Under the pieces are notes generated by a model. That model was not told where the DNA came from. It made no database searches and saw only the letters and a list, made by a program, of their open reading frames with translations. 64,000 nucleotides of DNA, taken from positions 124,001 to 188,000 of the forward strand of contig NZ_JAAIWK010000004.1 in the NCBI RefSeq assembly GCF_011008565.1, written 5' to 3'. Positions 10,556-24,894 of this stretch are shown here, piece after piece. Source of the DNA: Heyndrickxia ginsengihumi (GTDB taxonomy: Bacteria > Bacillota > Bacilli > Bacillales > Bacillaceae_C). Position 1 is the stretch's first letter. Each line of letters starts with the position of its first letter. Both the position numbers and the translations under genes were made by a program.

Positions 10556-11523
10556 TGAGTGATAATAAACAGCCAAGAATTGTCATCATTGGTGGTGGAA
10601 CAGGGCTGCCTGTTTTATTAAGAGGAATTAAAAAATATCCTGTTGATATCAGTGCGATCGTGACTGTTGCAGATGATGGCGGGAGCTCTGGTCGAATTCG
10701 CAATGAAATGAATATTCCATCTCCAGGTGATATTCGCAATGTATTAGCTGCATTATCGGATGTTGAGCCTCTTTTTGAACAGATGTTTCAGCATCGTTTT
10801 AAAACGAAGAATGAATTGTCGGGGCATTCTCTTGGAAATTTGATCATTGCGGCATTGACCTCAATTACTGGAGATTTCGTGCACGCCATTCAAGAAGTCA
10901 GTAAAGTACTAAACGTACGTGGAGAAGTGTTGCCAGCTGCTAACCAAAGTGTTATTCTTCATGCGGAAATGGAAGATGGATCAATCGTTTCTGGAGAATC
11001 GAAAATTCCTTTTTCAGGGAAAAAAATCAAAAGGGTGTTTTTAACACCAGAAAAGATCTCACCATTACCCCATACGTTAAAGGCAATTGAGGAAGCAGAT
11101 TTAATTGTCATTGGCCCAGGAAGTTTATATACAAGTATTTTACCTAGTTTACTTGTTCCTGGATTAGGTGAAGCGGTTTGTAATGCCTCAGCCAAAAAAG
11201 TATATGTATGTAATTTAATGACGCAAGCAGGGGAAACACTTGATTTTACGGCAAGTGATCATGTTAAAGTATTAATCGATCATATGAAAAATGCGTGTAT
11301 CGATAAAATTTTAGTTAATAATCAAGAAATCCCTGTGTCGATTCAAGAACGATACCGTGAAGAATTAGCTAAGCCAGTTATATATGATGTTGAAGCATTA
11401 TCACAATTAGGATTGGAAATTATTTCAGATCGAATTCTCACTTATGAGGACGGCTATATTCGTCATGATACGAATAAAGTAGCGAGTATTCTTTATTCAT
11501 TATTGAAAAGTAATGGAAAATAA
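10555..11523 (+). CDS. yvcK: YvcK/CofD-like UDP-sugar-binding regulator of envelope and carbon metabolism
   Basis: 322 residues of the YvcK family, with N-terminal IVIIGGGTGLPVLLRGIK and the DDGGSSG motif near residue 41. YvcK binds UDP-GlcNAc and is needed for growth on gluconeogenic carbon and for correct localisation of PBP1 in B. subtilis. It lies between rapZ and whiA, the conserved Firmicute order. Confidence 0.94.
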   Translation: MSDNKQPRIVIIGGGTGLPVLLRGIKKYPVDISAIVTVADDGGSSGRIRNEMNIPSPGDIRNVLAALSDVEPLFEQMFQHRFKTKNELSGHSLGNLIIAALTSITGDFVHAIQEVSKVLNVRGEVLPAANQSVILHAEMEDGSIVSGESKIPFSGKKIKRVFLTPEKISPLPHTLKAIEEADLIVIGPGSLYTSILPSLLVPGLGEAVCNASAKKVYVCNLMTQAGETLDFTASDHVKVLIDHMKNACIDKILVNNQEIPVSIQERYREELAKPVIYDVEALSQLGLEIISDRILTYEDGYIRHDTNKVASILYSLLKSNGK

Positions 11524-11652
11524 TTGAATTGTTCATGGATGAATATGATAGTTGATCATATCGCGTCCCCTTCAATAGCCTATTTAATATCACATTAGTG
11601 ATAGCGAACGAATGAAAGGCGCGTTCTATACTGTTCTTAGGGGGTCTGAGCG

Positions 11653-12630
11653 ATGTCATTTGCTTCAGAAATTAAAAAGGAACTTACGAATCTATCTGTT
11701 ACAGATTGTTGTGCAAAGGCAGAATTATCCGCTCTTATTCGTATGAACGGTTCCCTGTCTTTTTCAAATAAAGTGCTTGTTGTGAATGTTCAAACCGAAA
11801 ATGCAGCGATTGCTCGGAGAATCTACATCCTTGTAAAAAGATTATATGATATTCCTGTGGAATTATTAGTTAGAAAAAAAATGCGCCTGAAGAAAAATAA
11901 CGTTTATATTGTCAGACTTAAGGCAGGCGCAAAAGAAGTATTGGAAGATTTACAGATACTAGGTGAGAATTTTACATTTATACAAGATATTTCTCCAAAT
12001 CTTATTAAGAAAAAATGCTGCAAGCGCTCCTATTTACGCGGAGCCTTCCTTGCTGGTGGATCTGTCAATAATCCTGAAACATCTTCTTATCATTTAGAAA
12101 TCTTTTCACTTTATAAGGAGCATAATGATTCTCTTTGTAAGCTAATGAATGCTTTTCAATTGAACAGTAAAACACTCGAAAGAAAAAAAGGGTTTATAAC
12201 CTATTTAAAAGAAGCAGAGAAAATCACTGAATTTCTTAACATTGTTGGCGCACATAATGCTCTTCTTCGTTTTGAAGATGTACGAATTGTAAGAGATATG
12301 CGCAATTCAGTTAATCGTCTAGTGAATTGTGAAACAGCTAATTTAAATAAGACAATTGGTGCAGCTCTTAGGCAGGTAGAAAATATTCGATATATAGAAG
12401 AAACAGTGGGCCTGCAAGTATTACCTGACAAATTAAGAGAAATTGCTGAATTACGGGTAGCACATCAAGATGTTACGTTAAAGGAATTAGGTGAGATGGT
12501 ATCGGGGGGCAAAATAAGCAAATCTGGTATTAATCACCGCTTGCGTAAAATTGATGAAATTGCTGATAAACTACGAGCAAATGATTCGAATCATCAGACT
12601 GTATTCGAATCTACACAAACATCCCAATAA
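11653..12630 (+). CDS. whiA: WhiA DNA-binding cell-division/sporulation regulator
   Basis: 325 residues. The N-terminal two thirds are the LAGLIDADG-like fold of WhiA ([13 protein letters not shown]... [13 protein letters not shown]). The C-terminal part holds a helix-turn-helix ([20 protein letters not shown]). WhiA is essential for sporulation in streptomycetes and affects division and chromosome segregation in B. subtilis. ATG 11653 follows TTAGGGGG. It lies 129 bases after yvcK and 73 bases before crh. Confidence 0.95.
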   Translation: MSFASEIKKELTNLSVTDCCAKAELSALIRMNGSLSFSNKVLVVNVQTENAAIARRIYILVKRLYDIPVELLVRKKMRLKKNNVYIVRLKAGAKEVLEDLQILGENFTFIQDISPNLIKKKCCKRSYLRGAFLAGGSVNNPETSSYHLEIFSLYKEHNDSLCKLMNAFQLNSKTLERKKGFITYLKEAEKITEFLNIVGAHNALLRFEDVRIVRDMRNSVNRLVNCETANLNKTIGAALRQVENIRYIEETVGLQVLPDKLREIAELRVAHQDVTLKELGEMVSGGKISKSGINHRLRKIDEIADKLRANDSNHQTVFESTQTSQ

Positions 12631-12703
12631 TTGCTCTATTTGTATGTAAGTTTTGGGGGAGGAATCAATCTCCTCTCTCATTAAAAAAGGAGAGGTGAGT
12701 AAC

Positions 12704-12958
12704 ATGATTGTCGAACAGGTCGAAGTTAAATTAAAGCATGGTTTGCAAGCGCGACCAGCAGCATTATTTGTTCAGCAAGCAAATCGATTTGCTTCCGAAA
12801 TATTTCTTGAAAAAGATGAGAAAAAAGTAAACGTAAAAAGTATTATGGGATTGATGAGTCTTGCGGTAGGGCATGGTTCAGTTATCACTTTAATTGTGGA
12901 CGGTCCTGATGAGCAAGAAGCATTTGAAGAGCTAAAAAAATATATTGAAGATCGCTAA
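12704..12958 (+). CDS. crh: catabolite repression HPr-like protein Crh
   Basis: 84-residue HPr paralogue. Residue 15 is Gln (GLQARPAA) where HPr has the phosphotransfer His15, so it cannot carry sugar-transport phosphate, while Ser46 (VKSIMGLMSL) is kept as the HPrK target. Ser-P-Crh acts as a CcpA co-repressor. The frame extends upstream to 12653, but ATG 12704 has AAGGAGAGG in place and gives the family N-terminus and numbering. It is last in the yvc block and is followed by a terminator. Confidence 0.96.
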   Translation: MIVEQVEVKLKHGLQARPAALFVQQANRFASEIFLEKDEKKVNVKSIMGLMSLAVGHGSVITLIVDGPDEQEAFEELKKYIEDR

Positions 12959-12960
12959 CA

Positions 12961-13006
12961 GAAAAATCCTACGAAGGATATTGATTTTTTCGTAGGATTT
13001 TTCTTT
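12961..13006 (+). terminator. Rho-independent terminator after crh
   Basis: AAAAATCCTACGAA and TTCGTAGGATTTTT form a long stem ending in a T run. It closes the yvcI-crh block. Confidence 0.9.
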
Positions 13007-13125
13007 TGAACTAATTTTCTAGTTGCTTCGTTTTTACGGTTAAGAGAAACAGTGAAAAAATTGCTGAATGAAAAAGGTAGTTATAAAGAATAGGACTGAA
13101 TTATTATAAGCCTTTGTGCCAATAC

Positions 13126-13164
13126 AAATAAAATAAGGATACCCAAGTATTTGGGCATCCTTAA
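13126..13164 (-). terminator. Rho-independent terminator of clpP
   Basis: Read on the minus strand, AAGGATGCCCAAATA and its partner TTGGGTATCCTT form a stem followed by ATTTTATTT, just past the clpP stop. Confidence 0.8.
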
Positions 13165-13174
13165 TCATTCATGA

Positions 13175-13777
13175 TTATTCATTATTTCCTTTTAGCTCAT
13201 TACGTGTAATGATATGGTCGATTAATCCATATTCTTTTGCTTTTTCAGCAGTCATGAAATTATCGCGATCAGTATCTTTTTCAATCACTTCAATTGGTTG
13301 ACCTGTATGATCTGATAAGATTTTATTTAATTTTTCACGAGTGAAGAGAATATGTTTTGCAGCAATTTCGATTTCAGTTGCTTGACCTTGTGCTCCGCCT
13401 AATGGTTGGTGAATCATTACTTCACTGTTTGGAAGGGCATAGCGTTTCCCTTTTGCACCAGCTGTTAATAATACAGAACCCATAGATGCAGCCATACCAA
13501 TACAAATTGTTTGGACATCTGGCTTAATAAATTGCATTGTATCGTAAATAGCCAAACCAGCTGTTACACTGCCACCAGGGCTGTTAATATATAGGGATAT
13601 ATCTTTTTCCGGATTTTCTGATTCTAGAAATAATAATTGGGAAACAATTGAGTTAGCTACGTTATCATCAATTGCACTACCTAGCATAATAATACGATCC
13701 TTTAATAAACGGGAATAAATATCATATGCGCGTTCTCCACGATTCGTTTGTTCAATTACTGTAGGAATTAAATTCAT
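13175..13777 (-). CDS. clpP: ATP-dependent Clp protease proteolytic subunit
   Basis: Serine protease core of the ClpCP, ClpEP and ClpXP machines for damaged and regulatory proteins. It has exactly 200 residues, with the triad Ser98 (GMAASMGS), His123 (MIHQPLGG) and Asp172 (DTDRDNF). The frame extends nine codons upstream (MNPLKEEKR), but AGGAGG precedes the ATG at 13777, which gives the family N-terminus [20 protein letters not shown]. Expression is controlled by a CtsR box over its promoter. Confidence 0.98.
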   Translation of the reverse strand: MNLIPTVIEQTNRGERAYDIYSRLLKDRIIMLGSAIDDNVANSIVSQLLFLESENPEKDISLYINSPGGSVTAGLAIYDTMQFIKPDVQTICIGMAASMGSVLLTAGAKGKRYALPNSEVMIHQPLGGAQGQATEIEIAAKHILFTREKLNKILSDHTGQPIEVIEKDTDRDNFMTAEKAKEYGLIDHIITRNELKGNNE

Positions 13778-13869
13778 TCTTTTTTCCTCCTTTAACGGGT
13801 TCATGTTTTCTTATCGTTTTCATTTGAGTTCAATAAGATAGGGATTAATGATAATCCTTATGTATTGTA

Positions 13870-13898
13870 ATCATACAATATTGGTCAATTAAGGTCAA
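13870..13898 (-). promoter_or_regulatory. SigA-type promoter of clpP
   Basis: On the minus strand TTGACC (13898-13893) and TATGAT (13875-13870) are 17 bases apart, about 95 bases upstream of the clpP start. The -35 box is inside the CtsR operator. Confidence 0.85.
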
Positions 13899-13899
13899 A
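13883..13899. promoter_or_regulatory. CtsR operator
   Basis: The + strand reads GGTCAAT TAA GGTCAAA, a direct heptad repeat with 3-base spacing that matches the CtsR consensus (RGTCAAA NAN RGTCAAA) in 13 of 14 heptad positions. It overlaps the clpP -35 box, so bound CtsR would block RNA polymerase until heat or protein stress. Confidence 0.88.
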
Positions 13900-13960
13900 C
13901 CATTCGCTTGATTTTTCTCATAAATTTTGGATTTCTTTCAAAAGATTGCTGTTTTGTTAA

Positions 13961-14066
13961 ATTTCCGCTCCAGGATGCTGCTTTCTGTGCGCAGATGTTG
14001 AGCCCGCTCCAATCAACTTTATGGATAGTATGAAAAGAAAACAACAAAGCTTATGAAAACAGCATA
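13961..14066 (-). repeat. truncated, inverted copy of the structured intergenic repeat
   Basis: The + strand reads TTTCCGCTCCAGGATGCTGC, TTTCTGTGCGCAGATGTTGA and GCCCGCTCCAATCAACTTT, the reverse complement of the family right edge with its middle missing. ACAACAAAGCTTATGAAAAC after it (14041 on) recalls the flank of the copy at 4.2 kb. It lies between the clpP promoter and the tRNA in a 437-base gap. Confidence 0.6.
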
Positions 14067-14164
14067 TAATGTTGATCATTGACCATAAGACTTCTACTGG
14101 AAACATTTTCTTCTATAGAATACCATATTATCCAATTTTTCAGTAATTTAAACAAAATTAAGTA

Positions 14165-14193
14165 TTGCAATTAGCTGTTATATCCACTATAAT
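14165..14193 (+). promoter_or_regulatory. promoter of the tRNA-Arg gene
   Basis: TTGCAA (14165-14170) and consensus TATAAT (14188-14193) are 17 bases apart, ending 21 bases before the tRNA. Confidence 0.85.
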
Positions 14194-14214
14194 TAATAAT
14201 TGTTCGATAAATAT

Positions 14215-14286
14215 GCCCTCGTGGTGCAACGGATAGCACGTGAGATTCCGGTTCTTAAGATGTGGGTTCGATTCCTGCCGAGGGCG
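14215..14286 (+). tRNA. tRNA-Arg (anticodon CCG)
   Basis: The acceptor strands GCCCTCG and CGAGGGC pair fully. The D stem is GTGC/GCAC, the anticodon stem TGAGA/TCTTA encloses loop TTCCGGT (anticodon CCG), and the T arm is GTGGG TTCGATT CCTGC. The CCA end is not encoded. It reads CGG arginine codons. It has its own promoter and terminator. A tRNA-Arg near clpP is also found in B. subtilis. Confidence 0.97.
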
Positions 14287-14302
14287 CTAAAAAATCAATA
14301 TG

Positions 14303-14345
14303 AAACCCCTATTGAATTTATTTTTCGGTAGGGGTTTTTCTATTT
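14303..14345 (+). terminator. terminator after tRNA-Arg
   Basis: AAACCCCTA and TAGGGGTTT form a nine-base-pair stem followed by a T-rich run. Confidence 0.88.
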
Positions 14346-14361
14346 TTCCAATTTCTAAGTT

Positions 14362-14475
14362 CGAGCAGCAACGAAGCGGCTCAGCTGACTGCGGAAAGCG
14401 AATGGTAAGCTTCGGAGAACACAGCAATAAGAATCGTCCCTGCATATTTATAACGCAGGGATTTTTTATATTTTG
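14362..14475. other. repeat remnant plus second hairpin after the tRNA
   Basis: CGAGCAGCAACGAAGCGGCT and TGCGGAAAGCGAATGG recall fragments of the structured repeat family but are too short to align firmly. At 14437-14461 TCCCTGC and GCAGGGA form a hairpin followed by TTTTTTAT, a second terminator-like structure. No gene is visible here. Confidence 0.45.
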
Positions 14476-14592
14476 TATAATTTTCATTATAGAATAGCAG
14501 AGGATACTTGTGTAACAATACATTTGGAGACTTTTAGATTCATTCAGAACTTTTTGATGAAGTATATATAAAATTTTTTTAATCCCCATTTT

Positions 14593-15036
14593 TTATCTTC
14601 CATAAAGTAAATTTGATGTTACAAAAACACCAGCAGGAGGAAGGAGATTACCTTTAATAGGCGGTCCAGTAAGGTTAGTGTTAGTTGTAGCGATCCATGT
14701 TCCGTGTTCACCAGCCTGCAAAGACGGAGGGTTCATTATGAGCGGGCCACTAAACAGTAAATGCCGGATGTGAATCCCGGCATCATCAAATAAAGTTAGG
14801 TGGCCGGAAAATGAAGCATATGGTGTTTGAAATGTTAGTTGTTTACTACTTTCATTCCAATATCCGTTAATTGGAATAGGGGTTCCACGAAAATTAATTG
14901 TACCACTTACCCTATTGTTCGTAATTGAATGAAGGGTGAGCACTCCCCAAATGATCGGTCTACCAGCAATAGTGGCATGGATGCCCCAATCCGATGGAAA
15001 GGGAATACTTGTCGAGCTTTTTTGTGGTGATGCCAA
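14593..15036 (-). CDS. small beta-rich protein of unknown function
   Basis: 147 residues with no signal peptide or membrane helix. Alternating polar and hydrophobic strands with repeated Gly-Thr/Gly-Ser turns (RVSGTINFRGTPIPINGYW, ASFSGHLTLFDDAGIHIRHL, GEHGTWIATTNTNLTGPPI) suggest a compact beta barrel or sandwich. The start is TTG at 15036, with AAGGAGG seven bases upstream. I do not recognise the family; the strand-and-turn pattern with a late GTW is loosely avidin-like, which is only a guess. It is monocistronic. Confidence 0.75.
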   Translation of the reverse strand: MASPQKSSTSIPFPSDWGIHATIAGRPIIWGVLTLHSITNNRVSGTINFRGTPIPINGYWNESSKQLTFQTPYASFSGHLTLFDDAGIHIRHLLFSGPLIMNPPSLQAGEHGTWIATTNTNLTGPPIKGNLLPPAGVFVTSNLLYGR

Positions 15037-15416
15037 AAAAATCCCTCCTTATGAAAATTGATAAATCAGCATGTAGATGCTTTTCCACTTTCGACTTCAA
15101 ATACCTTATGATCTTTTTACTGTTTGGAAAAAAGATAATAAAGTATATGCAACGAGCATGATATTTGAGCAAATAGAAATTCACATCTAATTTTCTTATG
15201 TCACATTCAGGACAGACAAAAACCGTCGTTATTTGAATAGAATATATTAATCAATTAGAAATGGATCGTAAGGCAGTCTTTTTTTAAATAGAAATCCTAT
15301 ATGTATGTAAGTGTCAGAAATGTGAATGGTAATATATGTAAATCAAACAGTTGAAAGATTCTATGATATACATACATTTATAAATATTGTATATTAAAGA
15401 AAGAGGGGGAAAACTT
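15037..15416. other. intergenic region between the unknown gene and sigL
   Basis: AT-rich divergent spacer of 380 bases. ATATGTATGTAA near 15300 and ATACATACATTTA near 15368 are loose inverted partners. I see no gene and no convincing consensus promoter. Confidence 0.4.
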
Positions 15417-16757
15417 ATGGATATTCAAGTTGGGTTATGGCAAAAACAATCCATGAAATTGGCAATGACTCAGGATTTAAAGCAAGCAATAGAAATGCTT
15501 CAATTTTCATCACAGGAATTGACATCTTTTCTTGAAGAAAAAGCTGAAGAGAATCCCCTAATTGAACTTTCGAATACACATATGAAGCTAGTAGATTCAC
15601 GTTTTTCAAGTATGAACAAAAAGAAAAAAAGTAAAGATAATCAAGATAAATTATGGATTGAGCAAATTGCCGATCGCACGGATTCTCTTGAAGATCATCT
15701 TTTTATGCAGTTAGATTTGAAAACGTTGCCACAAAATATGGCTAAAATAATTCACTTATATATACATCATCTCGATGAAAATGGATATTTAAATATATCT
15801 GTAGAAACTGCAGCAAAACAAGCGAAAGTATCTACAGAGGAAGCACAAGAAGGATTGGAAATATTGCAAATGTTAGATCCAGCAGGCATTGGAGCACGTT
15901 CATTGCAAGAATGTTTGCTCATTCAAATTTCACGGGATGCGAAAGCACCAGCTATTGCGTCAGAAGTAATTGAACATCATTTCTTAGAATTCGCTGATAA
16001 AAAGTGGAAACATATTGCGAAAGCTATCAATGTTCCTATTCAAGATATACAAAAGGTTTCTGACTATATACAAACATTAAATCCGAGGCCTGCAGCACCA
16101 TTTATTAATGACTTACCTCAATATATCACCCCGGATTTAATGGTGAAATATCATAACGGGGAACTAGAACTATATCTTGTAGAACATGCTGTGCCTCGGA
16201 TAGGTTTAAATGAAGATTATACGAGTATGATGTCAGCATCACAAGATGAGCAAGTCAGCCAATTTTTAAAGGAAAAAGTCCAAGAATATCGATGGATCCA
16301 AAAAAGTATCCAGAGTAGAAAAGAAACTTTATTAAAAATTGGCAATATCTTATTGGAAAAACAACATGATTTCTTTTTATATGGGAAAGGACAGCTTAAG
16401 CCTTTAACAATGAAAGAAGTATCTGAAATGATTGATATGCATGAATCAACGGTAAGCCGGGCTGTTCGCGAAAAATATATACAAACGCCATTCGGCACAT
16501 TCCCACTGAAGTCGTTTTTTTCAAATGCTTTGCCAATTCACACAGAAACAGGAGAAGATTCAGCATCAAGCACACAAATTAAAACGGCTATTTCTGATTT
16601 AATTGCCAAGGAAGATAAGAAAAAACCGTTATCAGATCAAGCGATTGTAAATCTCTTAAATCAAGAAGGCTATGCTATTTCCCGCAGAACTGTAGCGAAA
16701 TATAGAGAGCAATTAAACATACCTTCTTCAGCCAAAAGGAAACGGTATGATGATTAA
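15417..16757 (+). CDS. sigL: RNA polymerase sigma-54 factor
   Basis: 446 residues, close to B. subtilis SigL (436). The N-terminal activator-interacting region is rich in Gln/Leu (MKLAMTQDLKQAIEMLQFSS). The core-binding domain follows, then an HTH (MKEVSEMIDMHESTVSRAVR) and the C-terminal RpoN box (SRRTVAKYRE) that reads the -24 element. The frame extends to 15387, but ATG 15417 has GAGGGGG and gives the expected MDIQVGLWQKQSMKL. SigL directs amino-acid, acetoin and related catabolic operons with bacterial enhancer-binding proteins, none of which is encoded here. Confidence 0.96.
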   Translation: MDIQVGLWQKQSMKLAMTQDLKQAIEMLQFSSQELTSFLEEKAEENPLIELSNTHMKLVDSRFSSMNKKKKSKDNQDKLWIEQIADRTDSLEDHLFMQLDLKTLPQNMAKIIHLYIHHLDENGYLNISVETAAKQAKVSTEEAQEGLEILQMLDPAGIGARSLQECLLIQISRDAKAPAIASEVIEHHFLEFADKKWKHIAKAINVPIQDIQKVSDYIQTLNPRPAAPFINDLPQYITPDLMVKYHNGELELYLVEHAVPRIGLNEDYTSMMSASQDEQVSQFLKEKVQEYRWIQKSIQSRKETLLKIGNILLEKQHDFFLYGKGQLKPLTMKEVSEMIDMHESTVSRAVREKYIQTPFGTFPLKSFFSNALPIHTETGEDSASSTQIKTAISDLIAKEDKKKPLSDQAIVNLLNQEGYAISRRTVAKYREQLNIPSSAKRKRYDD

Positions 16758-16774
16758 CGTTTGGTTTACTGTTA

Positions 16775-17007
16775 GAGGCTGGGACAAAAGTATATTAACT
16801 AAAGAAAACCCGAATATTGCGCACCAACCTCGGTGCGGAAATATCCTTCGTTTTCCGCGGGAGGCTAGTGTGCCTCCTCGTGCTCATGCAGCACTGCGGG
16901 GTATCACCGATGCCTATCCTTCCGCAGGAGTCTACCTATATTTACAGAGCTGATTTGTCAATGTTCGTCTTTAGCTAGCTACCACTTTTGCGTTTTGTTC
17001 CAGCCTC
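16775..17007 (-). repeat. composite structured repeat with GAGGCTGGGACAAAA arms, core present
   Basis: 233 bases bounded by GAGGCTGGGACAAAA and TTTTGTTCCAGCCTC, a 15-base inverted terminal repeat with one mismatch. Between the arms lies a core (TTTTCCGCGGGAGGC ... GCCTCCTCGTGCT ... CTGCGGGGTATCA ... CTTCCGCAGGAGTCT) that is a reverse-oriented relative of the repeat at 4.1 kb. The arm sequences recur at 41254-41375 without the core. It fills about half of the 507-base gap between sigL and cggR. No coding potential is convincing. Confidence 0.85.
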
Positions 17008-17133
17008 AAAAAATAAATGTGCAATCTTTGTCAACGTTGTCGTAACAAAAAAATAACTGGTGAATAATATATGAACAAAGTGTAAAAGATACACAAAGAT
17101 AGCGTTTTTAATAGAAAAAACAGTTGTTTTTAG

Positions 17134-17162
17134 TTGAAATTCAAAATTTATCCTGCTACAAT
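17134..17162 (+). promoter_or_regulatory. promoter of the cggR-glycolytic operon
   Basis: TTGAAA (17134-17139) and TACAAT (17157-17162) have a 17-base spacer. The CggR operator begins about 30 bases past the expected start site, the same roadblock-like arrangement as in B. subtilis. Confidence 0.8.
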
Positions 17163-17198
17163 AATAATCGTTGCAAGGGTTATTTTTTTAGGACTGAG

Positions 17199-17234
17199 TG
17201 GGACGTAAATCGTCTTACTGGGACTTTATACGAC
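17199..17234 (+). promoter_or_regulatory. CggR operator (tandem half-operators)
   Basis: Two repeats of TGGGAC-N6-CGNC: TGGGAC at 17199, CGTC at 17211, then after four bases TGGGAC at 17219 and CGAC at 17231. This follows the known arrangement CGGGAC-N6-TGTC-N4-CGGGAC-N6-TGTC bound by a CggR tetramer and released by fructose-1,6-bisphosphate. Confidence 0.88.
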
Positions 17235-17264
17235 CCGTGCAGGAAATTGAAGGAGTAATCATCT

Positions 17265-18296
17265 ATGCTGTCGTTGATAGAGGTTCAAAAAAAATTATTG
17301 CCTGATCTCTTAATAATAATGCAAAGACGCTATCAAATTTTGCGATCCATTTCATTTATGGAGCCTGTTGGAAGAAGAACATTGTCGCAAGCAATGGGGC
17401 TTTCAGAACGAGTACTTAGAAGTGAAGTAGAATTTTTGAAAAGCCAAAAACTTGTTGACATTAAATCTTCTGGTATGAGTATTACAAAAACGGGTTCTAA
17501 GCTTTTACAAGAATTGGAAATCATGATGAGAGAAATATCGGGTATTAATGAAATAGAAGTTCAGTTGAAGAAGAAATTGAACCTTGAAGACGTAATTGTT
17601 GTCCCAGGAAATAGCGATGAAGAGCCTTGGGTAAAAAATGAACTTGGAAGAGCATGTGCTTTAAGAATGAAAGCATGCTTAACTGGGAACAATATAATCG
17701 CTGTGACTGGTGGAACGACAATGGCAGCTGTTGCAGATGCATTAACTGCTGATTTTTCTAACGATCAACAAGAAGTTCTCTTCGTTGCCGCAAGAGGTGG
17801 CATTGGGGAAGATGTTGAAAATCAAGCAAATACGATCTGTGCCAAAATGGCAGAAAGATCTGGTAGAAAACATCGCGTTCTCTATGTTCCAGATCAAGTA
17901 AGCCCAGAAGTGTACAAATCAGTTGTCACTGAACCTTCTATCAAAGAAGTGCTCACTCTTATTAAACAAGCAAATATTGTGTTGCATGGCATTGGCGATG
18001 CTCTAGTGATGGCGAAACGCCGAAAAACAAAAGACGAAGAAATGGAAAAAATTCTTCAAGGGCATGCTGTAGGTGAAGCATTTGGCTATTACTTTAATGA
18101 ACAAGGTGAAGTTGTTCATAGAGTACAAACGATAGGGTTGCATTTAAAAGATTTACCTCATGTCGAGCATGTACTTGCTGTAGCGGGCGGCGTTTCAAAA
18201 GCAAAGGCCATCAAAGCCTACATAAACAGCAAACCAAAATCAACTGTGCTAATTACAGATGAAGGTGCAGCAAAACAAATATTAGCTTGCTCTTAA
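17265..18296 (+). CDS. cggR: central glycolytic genes repressor CggR
   Basis: 343 residues of the SorC/DeoR family. The winged HTH is near residues 36-65 (RTLSQAMGLSERVLRSEVEF). The sugar-phosphate-binding domain from about residue 90 carries VTGGTTMAAVADAL and GVSKAKAIKAYI. It represses its own operon through the upstream operator. ATG 17265 has AAGGAG at the proper distance. gapA follows after a 78-base gap with a hairpin. Confidence 0.96.
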   Translation: MLSLIEVQKKLLPDLLIIMQRRYQILRSISFMEPVGRRTLSQAMGLSERVLRSEVEFLKSQKLVDIKSSGMSITKTGSKLLQELEIMMREISGINEIEVQLKKKLNLEDVIVVPGNSDEEPWVKNELGRACALRMKACLTGNNIIAVTGGTTMAAVADALTADFSNDQQEVLFVAARGGIGEDVENQANTICAKMAERSGRKHRVLYVPDQVSPEVYKSVVTEPSIKEVLTLIKQANIVLHGIGDALVMAKRRKTKDEEMEKILQGHAVGEAFGYYFNEQGEVVHRVQTIGLHLKDLPHVEHVLAVAGGVSKAKAIKAYINSKPKSTVLITDEGAAKQILACS

Positions 18297-18302
18297 ATTT
18301 GT

Positions 18303-18328
18303 TTTTAAAAGGGATTTCCCTTTTGAAA
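18303..18328 (+). other. stem-loop at the cggR 3' end
   Basis: AAAAGGG and CCCTTTT with an ATTT loop, extendable by TTT/GAAA-type pairs, just after the cggR stop. In B. subtilis the cggR-gapA transcript is cut by RNase Y near a stem-loop here, giving a stable gapA message. There is no T run long enough for a strong terminator. Confidence 0.65.
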
Positions 18329-18335
18329 TATATAA

Positions 18336-19382
<1,047 letters not shown>

Positions 19383-19417
19383 TTCTCTAGAAACAATTAA
19401 AACTATGTAAAGAGCAA

Positions 19418-19456
19418 TTAAAGGGGAGCGGGGAAGAATCCCCACTCCCTTTTTAC
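19418..19456 (+). terminator. partial terminator between gapA and pgk
   Basis: AAAGGGGAGCGGGGA and TCCCCACTCCCTTTTT pair with one bulge around AGAA, followed by T. It would end part of the gapA transcripts and lower expression of the genes beyond. Confidence 0.85.
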
Positions 19457-19491
19457 ATATTGCTTGCCAATTAAAAGGAGGTTCGACAGTC

Positions 19492-24332
<4,841 letters not shown>

Positions 24333-24344
24333 TGGCTAATCATT

Positions 24345-24393
24345 GAGCTGTTTGCTTCCTAGTTATTATTTAGGAAGCAAGCAGCTTTTTTAT
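24345..24393 (+). terminator. Rho-independent terminator of the glycolytic operon
   Basis: GAGCTGTTTGCTTCCTA and TAGGAAGCAAGCAGCTTTTTT pair over about 15 bases with a small bulge and end in a T run. Confidence 0.92.
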
Positions 24394-24506
24394 TACAAAA
24401 TCTCTATACTCTGCAAAAAGGTGATGCACGTCCCGTATTGCAGTTCATGAAGCAATATGATAAACTCAAAATTAACGTATGGTTCGTTGCAGGAGGTGTG
24501 TCTTTC

Positions 24507-24740
24507 GTGCATACATTATTAGTGACTTTGTTAATTATTGATGCAATTTTCCTAATTGCCCTTGTACTATTGCAGTCTGGAAAAAGTGCCGGCTTATCTG
24601 GAGCAATTTCTGGAGGTGCGGAACAGCTTTTTGGAAAGCAAAAAGTACGTGGAATTGATTTAGTGTTGCATCGGATTACGATTGTATTAGCGGTGCTTTT
24701 CTTTTTACTTGCAATGGGAATTGCGTATTATGACTTATAA
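24507..24740 (+). CDS. secG: protein translocase subunit SecG
   Basis: 77-residue, two-helix membrane protein of the SecYEG channel. The conserved centre is [20 protein letters not shown] followed by LFGKQKVRG. The frame extends to 24438, but GTG 24507 has AGGAGGTG eight bases upstream and gives the family length. It lies before est-rnr-smpB-ssrA as in B. subtilis. Confidence 0.95.
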   Translation: MHTLLVTLLIIDAIFLIALVLLQSGKSAGLSGAISGGAEQLFGKQKVRGIDLVLHRITIVLAVLFFLLAMGIAYYDL

Positions 24741-24753
24741 TTGATATCTTCAT

Positions 24754-24784
24754 TCCTGACCACAGTCGGTCAGGGTTTTTTTTA
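24754..24784 (+). terminator. Rho-independent terminator after secG
   Basis: CCTGACC and GGTCAGG with a short loop, then eight T. Confidence 0.92.
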
Positions 24785-24894
24785 CGATTATGTTTTCCTA
24801 TGTAAACATATTACTGGAAACTTTCTCCTTTGTTTGTAACAATAAACTTAGTTGCCAAAAAAGAATTGAACGCGTGATAAAGGGGCTTTGATCT

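Noticed and set aside
16747-16953. 68-codon frame after sigL
   Set aside because: Lies inside the composite repeat and overlaps the sigL end; no family resemblance.
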